DNA of 50,795 nucleotides from Pseudomonadota bacterium (GCA_021781615.1 JAJXWM010000012.1:1-50795); one strand, 5' to 3'; shown: positions 35,671 to 43,035, counted from the stretch's first letter. Program-made: numbers and translations. The notes: generated from the letters alone by a model not told the origin.

Positions 35671-35794
35671 ATACCCTCCGTAAAATAAATTTATACGTTG
35701 TTGCCCTTATTTTCCGCAACCGGAGTTTACTTTGCGTAAATGATGGTCGCGGAAAATAAGGGCGCCGCGCCTAAATTCATTTTACGTGGGGTAT
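35671..35794. repeat. Long nested palindromic element overlapping the hisS ribosome-binding site
   Basis: The outer arms 35671-35693 and 35772-35794 are inverted copies with a few mismatches (ATACCC..CGTAAAAT). Inside them 35703-35717 and 35749-35763 form a perfect 15-bp stem (GCCCTTATTTTCCGC). The element fills the rodZ-hisS gap and includes the GGAGGG that serves hisS. It could be a MITE-like insertion, or an mRNA structure that hides the hisS start. Confidence 0.7.
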
Positions 35795-35841
35795 AGCTCC
35801 ATTAAGTGACTTACCCTAAAAACTCGATTTCGAGGAGTATA

Positions 35842-36513
35842 TTACCCCAATTTATGCGCAAGACTACCCGACTTTGACCTCTTATCAGCCTTATTTTTAT
35901 TCGAGTCATCTGTTTTTGCCGACTCGTTGATTTTGGTCGACTCATCAGTTACGGTTTGTTCTACCATCTCAGGAACTGCAACATCAGTAGTAAACATTGG
36001 TAATTGTTCGTTCGCCGCAGTGCTGGCATCGTTTACTGTGGCATTTACTCCACCTGCTGCCACTGATTCTATAGATTTATCAGTAAATAATTGAATAGCA
36101 AAAAATACTACTACGCCTAAAACCACAGCTCCGACTACTCCTAACAATACTAGGTACACCGGTCGGCTTTTAAAAATGCAAGGTAAGCCAGTGCTCTCCT
36201 CAATCTTAACTTTACTCTCGGTTTTTACCTCAGGGCTGGTATAAACATTTAAACGACGAAAACTTTTGATGACGGTATCCGCAGGAATCTGCAAAAACTG
36301 AGCATATGCCTTGAGGTAACCCAGCGCATATACCTCTGCCGGAATTCTACTATAATTATCCTCTTCAAGAGCATTAATGATGTGCTTACTTAGCAATAAT
36401 CTTTGCATCACCTCACCGATACTGATTCTCTTAGCTTCTCTGACCGCCTTAATAATCTGCCCTGGTGTTTGTGTCTGCCAAGAAATATCGGTAGGCTCTA
36501 GTTTGTCATTCAT
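35842..36513 (-). CDS. rodZ: RodZ-like cytoskeletal/cell-shape protein (223 aa)
   Basis: Inner-membrane protein that links MreB to the elongation machinery. The cytoplasmic N-terminus is the RodZ helix-turn-helix (GQIIKAVREAKRISIGEVMQ, LLSKHIINALEEDNYSRIPA, YALGYLKAYAQFLQIPADTV). A basic juxtamembrane stretch and one transmembrane helix (VYLVLLGVVGAVVLGVVVFF, about residues 120-140) follow, then a Thr/Ser/Glu-rich periplasmic tail. The conserved C-terminal beta domain of longer RodZ proteins (E. coli 337 residues) is absent, so this is a short form. The start at 36513 has AGAGGA eight bases upstream. The position between rlmN and hisS is the normal order, although ispG and pilF are missing. 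Confidence 0.85.
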   Translation of the reverse strand: MNDKLEPTDISWQTQTPGQIIKAVREAKRISIGEVMQRLLLSKHIINALEEDNYSRIPAEVYALGYLKAYAQFLQIPADTVIKSFRRLNVYTSPEVKTESKVKIEESTGLPCIFKSRPVYLVLLGVVGAVVLGVVVFFAIQLFTDKSIESVAAGGVNATVNDASTAANEQLPMFTTDVAVPEMVEQTVTDESTKINESAKTDDSNKNKADKRSKSGSLAHKLG

Positions 36514-36584
36514 ACTCAAAATCCTCTTCTAATTTTACCTAAAACCTATTGTATGCGAGTTTTCGCGAGAGTTGAAGCGATTTT

Positions 36585-36657
36585 ATCCTAAAAACGTGAA
36601 TTGAAATGGTCGTGAGAGCACCAGCGTTCGTAGTAGATTTCAACACGTTTTTAGGAT
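36585..36657. repeat. Inverted repeat spanning the rlmN stop codon
   Basis: ATCCTAAAAACGTG at 36585 recurs inverted at 36644-36657, with TTGAAAT continuing the pairing. Its right end includes the first base of the rlmN stop codon. No T-run follows, so it is not a normal terminator. It may be a small inserted element. Confidence 0.6.
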
Positions 36658-37700
36658 TATAGCTCACTACCTAATAATTGACCACAAGCCGCATCTATCT
36701 CTCCACCCCGCGATTTACGCGTAATAGTATTAATATGGGCATCCAATAGAACCTGGCGAAAAACGTCGATATTGGCCTGAGATGATGGCTTAAAATCGGC
36801 ATGGATTACCACATTTCCTGGAATTAAATTAACCTTATAACGCCCATGCGATAATAATTTCACCAATTGCTTGGCATGTTCAATCTGGTCATTCATTTCA
36901 TCAAGCATAATATATTCAATCGTAACCTGGCGCTTTTGGTCTTCAAAATAATGGTCGCACACTGCCACCAGCTCTTTTAAAGGATATTTCTTATTAATCG
37001 GCATTAAACGACTGCGTAATTCATCGTTTGGGGCGTGAAGAGAAACTGCAAGCGCCACCTCGCTTTGCTCTTTTAAGAGCAACATTTCTGGAACTAACCC
37101 ACAAGTGCTAATAGTAACTTTATATTTAGACAACCCGTAAGCATTATCATCAAGCATTAAATCTATCGCTTTAAGCACATTAGTATAATTTAAAAGCGGC
37201 TCGCCCATCCCCATAAAAACCACATTAGTAATCACATGAGTACGCGTTGTTTGATCGGGTGATAATTTTCTTACAGCAAACCATAACTGGCCAATAATTT
37301 CCGCCACACTTAGGTTACGCTTAAAACCAAGAGTTCCCGTCGCACAAAAACTACACCCAAGCGGGCAACCCACCTGTGAAGAGATACATAACGTACCGCG
37401 AGAATCTTCAGGAATAAACACGGTTTCAATAAAACTATCATCCTCGAGCTTCAATAACCATTTTCTAGTACCGTCACTAGCAACTTGCTCTTTAGCAATT
37501 TCAGGGGCTTTAACCTCGCAATGCTCTGCTAAATAACCGCGTAAAGCCAAACTTAAGTTAGTCATAAGAGAAAAATCGGCTACCCCAAACTGATGAATCC
37601 ATTTTATAACCTGAGCTGCACGAAAACTTTTCTCATCTAAATCAAGAAAAAATTTTCCGAGGTCGGTGCAGCTATAATTTAGAAGGTTAATTTTAGACAT
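36657..37700 (-). CDS. rlmN: 23S rRNA/tRNA adenine-C2 methyltransferase RlmN (347 aa)
   Basis: Radical SAM enzyme methylating A2503 of 23S rRNA and A37 of some tRNAs. TLCISSQVGCPLGCSFCATG gives the [4Fe-4S] CxxxCxxC motif, with NVVFMGMGEPLLNY, the SAM-binding ISTCGLVPEML, LAVSLHAPNDELRSRLMP and the C-terminal TIRKSRGGEIDAACGQL-like end that holds the second catalytic Cys (here NTITRKSRGGEIDAACGQ). Length is near the usual 350-380. It follows the thioesterase gene with a one-base gap, so the pair is translationally linked. Confidence 0.97.
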   Translation of the reverse strand: MSKINLLNYSCTDLGKFFLDLDEKSFRAAQVIKWIHQFGVADFSLMTNLSLALRGYLAEHCEVKAPEIAKEQVASDGTRKWLLKLEDDSFIETVFIPEDSRGTLCISSQVGCPLGCSFCATGTLGFKRNLSVAEIIGQLWFAVRKLSPDQTTRTHVITNVVFMGMGEPLLNYTNVLKAIDLMLDDNAYGLSKYKVTISTCGLVPEMLLLKEQSEVALAVSLHAPNDELRSRLMPINKKYPLKELVAVCDHYFEDQKRQVTIEYIMLDEMNDQIEHAKQLVKLLSHGRYKVNLIPGNVVIHADFKPSSQANIDVFRQVLLDAHINTITRKSRGGEIDAACGQLLGSEL

Positions 37701-37701
37701 G

Positions 37702-38112
37702 CTATTTCAAATTCAATTTTAATTTTATTTCGTCTGGCATCACTGGACGTCCGGAAGCACGATCAATACAAACAACTATAATTTTTGCCTCAGCCATAAT
37801 TTTCCCATCATTTTTACGGATAATCTGTTGGTTACAAACAATACGGATTTTGCCCATCAGGCCTAGTTTTGAGGTAACAATAAATTCATCAGTCCCTCCA
37901 AGGGAGGCTTTAAAATCTATTTCTGTCCTTATCAACACTAAATCAAAATTACGATCATGCAACTCTCTAAAATCAACACCTAATGATTTACAATGCTTAT
38001 ATCTTGCGTGCTCCATATAAACAAGATAATAGATGTTATTAACTCGCCCTTGAAAATCAATCTCATGATCACGTGCTTCGCATTCCCAAGTAAATATATG
38101 GTCAGAAGTCAT
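37702..38112 (-). CDS. Hotdog-fold acyl-CoA thioesterase family protein (136 aa)
   Basis: Small 4-hydroxybenzoyl-CoA thioesterase/YbgC-type hotdog protein. WECEARDHEIDFQGRVNNIYYLVYMEHARY has the family start: the active-site Asp, usually in a DxxxxGHV/NN motif, appears as DFQGRVNN. FDLVLIRTEIDFKASLGGTD and QIIRKNDGKIMAEAKIIVVC fit the strands. It likely hydrolyses acyl-CoA or acyl-ACP thioesters; the substrate is unknown. It sits between ndk and rlmN, six bases after ndk and one base before rlmN, a position where other gammaproteobacteria usually have no gene. Confidence 0.82.
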   Translation of the reverse strand: MTSDHIFTWECEARDHEIDFQGRVNNIYYLVYMEHARYKHCKSLGVDFRELHDRNFDLVLIRTEIDFKASLGGTDEFIVTSKLGLMGKIRIVCNQQIIRKNDGKIMAEAKIIVVCIDRASGRPVMPDEIKLKLNLK

Positions 38113-38118
38113 AATAAT

Positions 38119-38544
38119 CTAACGGGAATGAATTTCCTCTGGTTTAAAAAAGAAGGAGATCTCTTGTATTGCCGTTTCAGGAGCATCAGAACCATGAACC
38201 GCATTTAGATCAATAGAGCTAGCAAAATCGGCTCTAATGGTTCCAGGATCAGCTTGCGCAGGATTAGTAGCCCCCATAATCCGACGATTTTTTAAAATCG
38301 CATCCTCACCTTCTAAAACTTGGACTAGTACTGGGCCAGAGCTCATAAACCCCACTAATGCCTGATAAAAAGGCCTCTCTTTATGCACCGCATAAAACTC
38401 CCCAGCTTGGGAACTTGTTAAATGCATCATTTTAGCCGCCACAACCTTTAACCCATTTTTCTCAAAACGGCTTAAAATTTCACCAATAACGTTTTTTGCA
38501 ACCGCGTCTGGTTTAATAATCGATAAAGTTCTTTCAATTGCCAT
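38119..38544 (-). CDS. ndk: Nucleoside diphosphate kinase (141 aa)
   Basis: Balances NTP and dNTP pools by transferring phosphate through a phospho-histidine. The start [20 protein letters not shown] and the catalytic [21 protein letters not shown] (His of HGSD) are present, along with [20 protein letters not shown] and [18 protein letters not shown]. Length is normal (141-143). It heads the ndk-thioesterase-rlmN group on the minus strand; no promoter could be assigned with confidence. The 90 bases upstream lead into the IS relic. Confidence 0.98.
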   Translation of the reverse strand: MAIERTLSIIKPDAVAKNVIGEILSRFEKNGLKVVAAKMMHLTSSQAGEFYAVHKERPFYQALVGFMSSGPVLVQVLEGEDAILKNRRIMGATNPAQADPGTIRADFASSIDLNAVHGSDAPETAIQEISFFFKPEEIHSR

Positions 38545-38623
38545 AAAATTAACCCTTGTTTTTTATAAAGTTTGGGGATTATACAAGGTTTTCCAAAATT
38601 AACCAATAACCTTGCGCTTTCTC

Positions 38624-38804
38624 CAGGGCTGTATCATTAAAATAAAGCAATAAATTTGGCTAACAATCCATTGGGCTGGCAAGTTCCAAACGTTACGAAG
38701 TAACAGTCATAGTTATAGCCCGAGGTGACCTACACTGAAAGTGTGACGGGAACCCCGGGAAAAGATCCCCCCCGCGATTTTAAGCCCCGAAAGGGCGCGA
38801 TATA
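38624..38804. repeat. Left long inverted arm of the IS relic
   Basis: Inverted copy of 39361-39541 with scattered mismatches and a few indels. Much longer than the short terminal repeats usual for ISAs1-type elements. Confidence 0.85.
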
Positions 38805-38817
38805 TAATAGGGTCTTG

Positions 38818-38876
38818 TTGAGCGAAATGAATCACAGCTCGCAGAGCGAGATAAAAATTCTGGTTTCAACGGTCCC
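38818..38876. mobile_element. Right part of a MITE (copy D) inside the IS relic
   Basis: From TTGAGCGAAATGAATC to the end TTTCAACGGTCCC this segment matches the right part of MITE copy A (7494-7551) closely. It abuts the transposase codons at ATCAT. The left half of the MITE and the rest of the transposase are missing, so a deletion followed the insertion. Confidence 0.7.
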
Positions 38877-39323
38877 ATCATCTACCTTTTGTTGAGCTAA
38901 AATCAATCTGGCTTCGGTTGCAAACGCGCTTACCATATGGATCGCCGGATCATTATTTAAACTGTCTATACTGTTGCAAAGAGTTTTTCCATCAATAGCA
39001 ATTACATCTTGCAAAGCTTCTTGCAACGATTTTACCTATGCAATAAAACATTTTTTAAATGCTTCCGGATCTAAGACCGCAAATAATCTGGCAAACGTAT
39101 CCTTCGATGGGATGCCATTGATATATGGGAAATATTTTTTTAGAAAATTAGCTTTTTCCTTCCCAAACAGTACAAAGTCCCTCCAGCTTTCAGCGCCACA
39201 TATCGTTCCGCACAGCACCACAAATAAAATTTCCATCAACGGGGATAGCTTCTTTCTTTTAATTCTCGGGGCTTGTAATCTTGAAAAATGCATTTCAAAA
39301 GCTTGCGATATATCTCTTTCCAC
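38832..39323 (-). pseudogene. Truncated ISAs1-family transposase with in-frame stop
   Basis: Reading from 39323, the N-terminal region matches ISAs1 transposases: FSRLQAPRIKRKKLSPLMEI, LCGTICGAESWRDFVLFG and GIPSKDTFARLFAVLDPE. A TAG at 39036-39038 then interrupts, where the family has Trp (FxxWVxxL). The frame continues after the stop with VKSLQEALQDVIAIDGKTL (catalytic Asp region) and AIHMVSAFATEARLILAQQK. At about residue 150 it runs into the MITE fragment and is lost; over half of the usual 350-370 residues, including the other catalytic acids, are missing. Confidence 0.9.
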
Positions 39324-39360
39324 TTATTCCTGCTCCTTTCCACTCGTATTCAAACTAACT

Positions 39361-39541
39361 ATTGCGCCCCTTCGAGGCTTAAAATCGCAGGGGGGGTGAT
39401 CTTTTCCCGGGGTTCCCGTCACACTTTCAGTGTAGGTCACCCCGGGCTATAACTATGACTGTTACTTCGTAACTTTTGGAACTTGCCAACCCAATGGATT
39501 GTTAGCCAAATTTATTGCTTTATTTTAATGGTACAGCCCTG
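39361..39541. repeat. Right long inverted arm of the IS relic
   Basis: Inverted copy of 38624-38804, starting CAGGGCTGTA at its outer end when read on the minus strand. Confidence 0.85.
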
Positions 39542-39629
39542 CTCCTTTCTCAATTCCCACTTTTCCTAAAAAATCTAAAAAATATCACTAATTGCTATTT
39601 CTATTTGGTCAGGTAACCGCCACGTCTCT

Positions 39630-39740
39630 GGGTCTGTTAAAATCTGAAAATTTTTATAAAAACGATAAATGTAGCTTATTGTTTTTATTAGATTCCCGCT
39701 TTCGCGGGAATGACGAAAATAGGCAGGTTTCAACAGCCCC
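39630..39740. mobile_element. MITE copy B, 111 bp, with 5-bp target duplication
   Basis: The left end GGGTCTGTTAAAA and right end TTTCAACAGCCCC are imperfect inverted repeats of the same type as copy A. TCTCT flanks both sides (39625-39629 and 39741-39745). The inside, with ATTCCCGCTTTCGCGGGAAT as a perfect hairpin, is nearly identical to copy C at 42443-42546. Confidence 0.75.
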
Positions 39741-40106
39741 TCTCTCGGTGGCTTCAGCGTTATAAAGACGATAAAAATACTTGGTCATATGGTTATTGCT
39801 GGCTTCTCCTCGCTGGGACTGATGGAATGGTTACAATAATTATTCAATAATCATGCGACTGTTTGATTTACTAAATTGTTTACAAACAAAACCTGGTCAA
39901 ATTTACCTAGATCAATTACTAGAGCTTATCTATAGCTATTTCTAGTATTATTAAGGTGGCGTTCTTCTGCTAACCTGCTTAGTTGGAAGGTTTACAATGC
40001 CCCGTAAATCAACAGTAGCAACCTTAGCTTACGTGATTGCTTTTACAAGCTAAGGCTGCGATTTTATTATTTTCCGTTATTTTGCTCTCAACCTTTCAGT
40101 CTTCTT
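39741..40106. other. Non-coding stretch between MITE copy B and the RhoGEF-domain gene
   Basis: About 365 bases, AT-rich and without a gene. It holds a hairpin at 40022-40055 (CCTTAGCTT and its complement, 16-base loop). As the RhoGEF gene ends here on the minus strand, the hairpin might slow or end transcription, but no T-run follows it. Confidence 0.4.
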
Positions 40107-42158
40107 CTATTTCGGTCTAACGCTTTCCTGTGGCTCTTCTTGTGGTGTTTGTTTCACCGGCACCTGAGGTAACCGTGTACCAACAGTAGTAACCCATTTT
40201 AATACTCGCGTCCGTGAGATGGAGTCAGCTGGTGTCAAAGGTGGGGTACTGGGTTTTGGCGTTACGCTAGGCGCTACTACTACTTCTTTAGCACCCTTTG
40301 CTGGTGGCGTCATTGACCTAGGTCTTGGAGGTGGTACTGGTGGTGCTACGCGCTTTGTTGTTGGCCCTGGTGAGGGAGGAACTAAGGGTGTATCTTTTTG
40401 TGCATCGACAAATGTTTCTGAAAGTGCTCGCAACCGCGTTGCATGTAGCTGGGTGCCAGCTGCAAGCGTCACAGGTGGAGTACGGGGAAAAATGTCAGAT
40501 GGTCCTTTAGCAGGAGGTGTCGCTACCACTCTAGGTTTTGTTGGAGTCGCCGACTCAGCTATTGTTGACGACGATGATGGCAAGGCTGCCGCTACTCCTT
40601 GACCAAGGCTAGATATTTCCTCCTTTTTGGGGTGGTGGTGATGGTGATGATGGTGGTGGTGCGTTTTTGTGGATGATGAAGCAGAAGATGGGGATTCAGT
40701 TCTACCCTTGGTGTCAGTTGTAGATGGAGCTGAAGCTGGAGAAGGAATATCAGTTGCCTTATCTTCTGGAGGTTCAATTTCAACCAGAGTTGCAGACGGA
40801 GCTCCTCCTAGAGCTGGAGCTGGAGGAATAATGTAAGCTGCTTTATCTGCTAATGCCATTTGGCTTATTACCTGCTCGATGTCATCACGCTCAAGTCCTA
40901 ACTTAGACAAATTTTCTCGTAGCTTCTTATCTTTTTTTACCGGGTCTTTCAATTCAAATGCATTATTAACCTCGTTAATAAAGTATTGAGTGGCGCTTTG
41001 GTAAAATATTCGTCGTTCAGTAGCGTGAAGCATCTTACCTTTTTTCTCCATCACCCCTCGTATTTTATCGCCAATACGCCGATCAAACAGGCTATAGTAA
41101 TACTCTTGTTTAATAGCTTTGGCGGTATCATCATTTACTCCTAGAAAACCATATTTTTTTAGAACCCTGGAGATATCTTCAGGTTGTTTGTCCTCAATTG
41201 CTTCTATAATCTCTTTTGCTGCATTTTTTACTTGTGCCTCTGGAATTGAACGCCCACACAAAACTGATTTTTTTACTAAGATATCTAGTATGTCTTTTCC
41301 TTCTTGTCCATTATCAAGTAGGATTTCAGTACGCACCAGATTTTGATATTCTAAAACTTTTTGTAATTTATCTGGAGTAGCGTTTTCAAAACCCTGTCTT
41401 GTTAGTATTTCAGCAAGCTTGGATAAATCTCCATCTAATATTGCATCTCGAATTTCTTTGTTTGCCGCGGAAATATCTCCCGCAAGAGAGTTTTTGCAAA
41501 GTATATTATTATCGATAAAATATTCTGCCAAACTTTGTTCGTGTTCGGTGAAACGACCACGAGTTTGTTTGAAGGCAGCTCCGTCAACCATAAGAATATT
41601 TAATTCATGAGCAAAAGCAGCAGTTACCTCAAGAGTTTTGTTTAATCTGTCTATTACTGCTTGAGGAACAGTACCTGGGGTAGAACCGTTAAGTTTGGTT
41701 ACTTGTTTGACTAGTTCTCCTAAAAGAGTGTGATATCTCATACCACGTTGCACAGGTAATATTGATGGATCAAGTATGACCATGAAGCTAGAGGGAGGGG
41801 GATGCCGCAGAAAAAACTCAATAAGTTTCGCGTTGTTGATATAAGCGTTTCTAAAAAGTTCTTTGGTTTCGCTAATATGCTTTTCTAGTTCATCACAAAA
41901 TCTCATTATTACTTCATAGTCTGGTGGTGTTGTAGAAAATGCTTGTTGCAGATTTAAAGGAGCAAAAGGGTTGGTCTCGAGAAGAGCTTGGCATGGGCGC
42001 AAAAGAGTCATTACTTCCGATAACATTGGTTCCTTTAACTGACTGCCAACATGCGCAAGTCCAATACGCATTTGTTCACGAAAGGACTGTTCGGTTGTTA
42101 CTATCTCTTCGAGCACTCTCTGAACAGCTGATTTTCCAATAGCGGTACTTTCTGGCAT
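40107..42158 (-). CDS. RhoGEF (Dbl-homology) domain protein with proline-rich, poly-His tail; candidate effector (683 aa)
   Basis: The N-terminal 190 residues look like a eukaryotic Dbl-homology (RhoGEF) domain, which activates Rho-family GTPases. VQRVLEEIVTTEQSFREQM fits its first conserved helix (pattern EL-x-x-TE-x-S/Y-V). LPVQRGMRYHTLLGELVKQV at about 134-153 matches the hallmark PVQRIxRYxLLLxELLK, with a later helix EVTAAFAHELN. No pleckstrin-homology domain follows. Residues about 195-430 hold three imperfect helical repeats (ANKEIRDAILDGDLSKLAE..., AAKEIIEAIEDKQPEDISRV..., and a third). The tail is rich in Pro, Ser and Thr, with a run of ten His and PPVPPPRPRSMTPP, an SH3-ligand-like motif. 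No signal peptide is seen, so a type III/IV-type secretion route would be needed. Bacteria have no Rho GTPases, so a host target is the natural inference. Confidence 0.78.
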   Translation of the reverse strand: MPESTAIGKSAVQRVLEEIVTTEQSFREQMRIGLAHVGSQLKEPMLSEVMTLLRPCQALLETNPFAPLNLQQAFSTTPPDYEVIMRFCDELEKHISETKELFRNAYINNAKLIEFFLRHPPPSSFMVILDPSILPVQRGMRYHTLLGELVKQVTKLNGSTPGTVPQAVIDRLNKTLEVTAAFAHELNILMVDGAAFKQTRGRFTEHEQSLAEYFIDNNILCKNSLAGDISAANKEIRDAILDGDLSKLAEILTRQGFENATPDKLQKVLEYQNLVRTEILLDNGQEGKDILDILVKKSVLCGRSIPEAQVKNAAKEIIEAIEDKQPEDISRVLKKYGFLGVNDDTAKAIKQEYYYSLFDRRIGDKIRGVMEKKGKMLHATERRIFYQSATQYFINEVNNAFELKDPVKKDKKLRENLSKLGLERDDIEQVISQMALADKAAYIIPPAPALGGAPSATLVEIEPPEDKATDIPSPASAPSTTDTKGRTESPSSASSSTKTHHHHHHHHHHPKKEEISSLGQGVAAALPSSSSTIAESATPTKPRVVATPPAKGPSDIFPRTPPVTLAAGTQLHATRLRALSETFVDAQKDTPLVPPSPGPTTKRVAPPVPPPRPRSMTPPAKGAKEVVVAPSVTPKPSTPPLTPADSISRTRVLKWVTTVGTRLPQVPVKQTPQEEPQESVRPK

Positions 42159-42442
42159 AAAATCTCCTTTTTTATGTTAGTGACAAAATTTGGCAGGTAT
42201 GGTTTTTGCTTATTCCCAGCATACAAACATACTTCCAAGTCGTAAAATATCCCTCATTAAAAACTAGCACTTTCCTAATCGATGCAGCACAAAGCACAAT
42301 GAATGAAGAACACCTTGGATCAATTCTACATGATTTTAATACCTAGTCAATTTTAAAGCCTGCTACGTTTAAAGCTGCTAATACTTATGCAAAGATTAAA
42401 ATTAACTTGTTTTTATAGTACGTCATTTATCGGATCAATTAG

Positions 42443-42546
42443 GGGCCTGTTGAAAATTTTTATAAAAACAACAAATGTAGCTTATTGTTTTTATTAGATT
42501 CCCGCTTTTGCGGGAATGACGAAAATAGGCGGGTTTCAACAGCCCC
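42443..42546. mobile_element. MITE copy C, 104 bp, with 5-bp target duplication
   Basis: The ends are GGGCCTGTTGAAA and TTTCAACAGCCCC. ATTAG flanks both sides (42438-42442 and 42547-42551). The body matches copy B almost base for base (TGTAGCTTATTGTTTTTATT, then the CCCGCTTTTGCGGG hairpin). Copies B and C lie in the same orientation on either side of the RhoGEF-domain gene. Confidence 0.8.
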
Positions 42547-42551
42547 ATTAG

Positions 42552-42801
42552 GGAATGACATGATCCTACCCAAACCATACCCACCTCTTTGGCACTTAAC
42601 TTTATAAATGTATTAAAATCAACATCGTATATACAGCCGGTTGCTTACGCTTATCTTTACAAGCTAGACTGCCCTTCTTTTAATCAATTTATTGACTCCC
42701 CCATTGCTTTGTTCTGGCGCAAAGACCGCGTGGAATAAGTTTAATATAGCTACAAACCAAACAAGCTAAAGCTTGCCTCTGCCAAAATAAAATATATGCA
42801 A
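42552..42801. other. Non-coding DNA between MITE C and the tRNA promoter
   Basis: With 42159-42442 this makes about 530 bases of gene-free, AT-rich sequence around the MITE. I see no open frame with a ribosome-binding site and no further repeat. Confidence 0.4.
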
Positions 42802-42830
42802 TTGACGTATGACAATAAGTTCATTAGAAT
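42802..42830 (+). promoter_or_regulatory. Promoter of the tRNA-Ala/tRNA-Glu unit
   Basis: TTGACG and TAGAAT with exactly 17 bases between them; the -10 box ends 29 bases before the mature tRNA-Ala. Confidence 0.75.
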
Positions 42831-42859
42831 CTACCCTCTTTATAGTAGTAATGAAACAT

Positions 42860-42935
42860 GGGGCTATAGCTCAGCTGGGAGAGCACTTGCATGGCATGCA
42901 AGGGGTCAGCGGTTCGATCCCGCTTAGCTCCACCA
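42860..42935 (+). tRNA. tRNA-Ala (anticodon GGC)
   Basis: 76 bases with encoded CCA. The acceptor GGGGCTA pairs with TAGCTCC and includes the G3:U70 pair that identifies alanine tRNAs. The anticodon stem CTTGC/GCAAG holds the loop ATGGCAT, giving GGC. The T-loop is TTCGATC. Confidence 0.96.
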
Positions 42936-42959
42936 TTAATTACATATAAAAGCACATAG

Positions 42960-43035
42960 GTCCCCATCGTCTAGAGGCCTAGGACATTGCCCTTTCACGG
43001 CAGTAACATGGGTTCGAATCCCATTGGGGACGCCA
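42960..43035 (+). tRNA. tRNA-Glu (anticodon TTC)
   Basis: 76 bases with encoded CCA. The acceptor GTCCCCA pairs with TGGGGAC and the discriminator is G. The anticodon loop CTTTCAC gives TTC. The T-arm is ATGGG, TTCGAAT, CCCAT. It lies 24 bases after tRNA-Ala in the same transcript. The 3' part (from 42991) recurs exactly at 46740-46794. Confidence 0.96.

Larger units (their letters stand above)
38624..39541. mobile_element. ISAs1-type insertion-sequence relic with about 180-bp inverted arms
   Basis: The two ends, 38624-38804 and 39361-39541, are near-identical inverted copies that begin CAGGGCTGTA. Each arm holds small palindromes such as GTTACgaaGTAAC and ACACTgaaAGTGT. Between them lies only the first part of a transposase gene, broken by a stop codon and by a MITE. 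CTTTCTC borders the outer end on the left (38617-38623) and lies three bases outside it on the right (39545-39551), which could be a decayed target duplication. The element cannot move on its own. Confidence 0.75.

Noticed and set aside
40219-40602. Long open frame opposite the proline-rich tail of the RhoGEF protein
   Set aside because: A shadow of the repetitive, Gly/Pro-encoding codons of the real gene; no start signal.
40630-40665. Ten-His run considered as an engineered tag or sequencing artefact
   Set aside because: It lies inside a long open frame with varied His codons and natural flanking low-complexity sequence, so it appears genuine.
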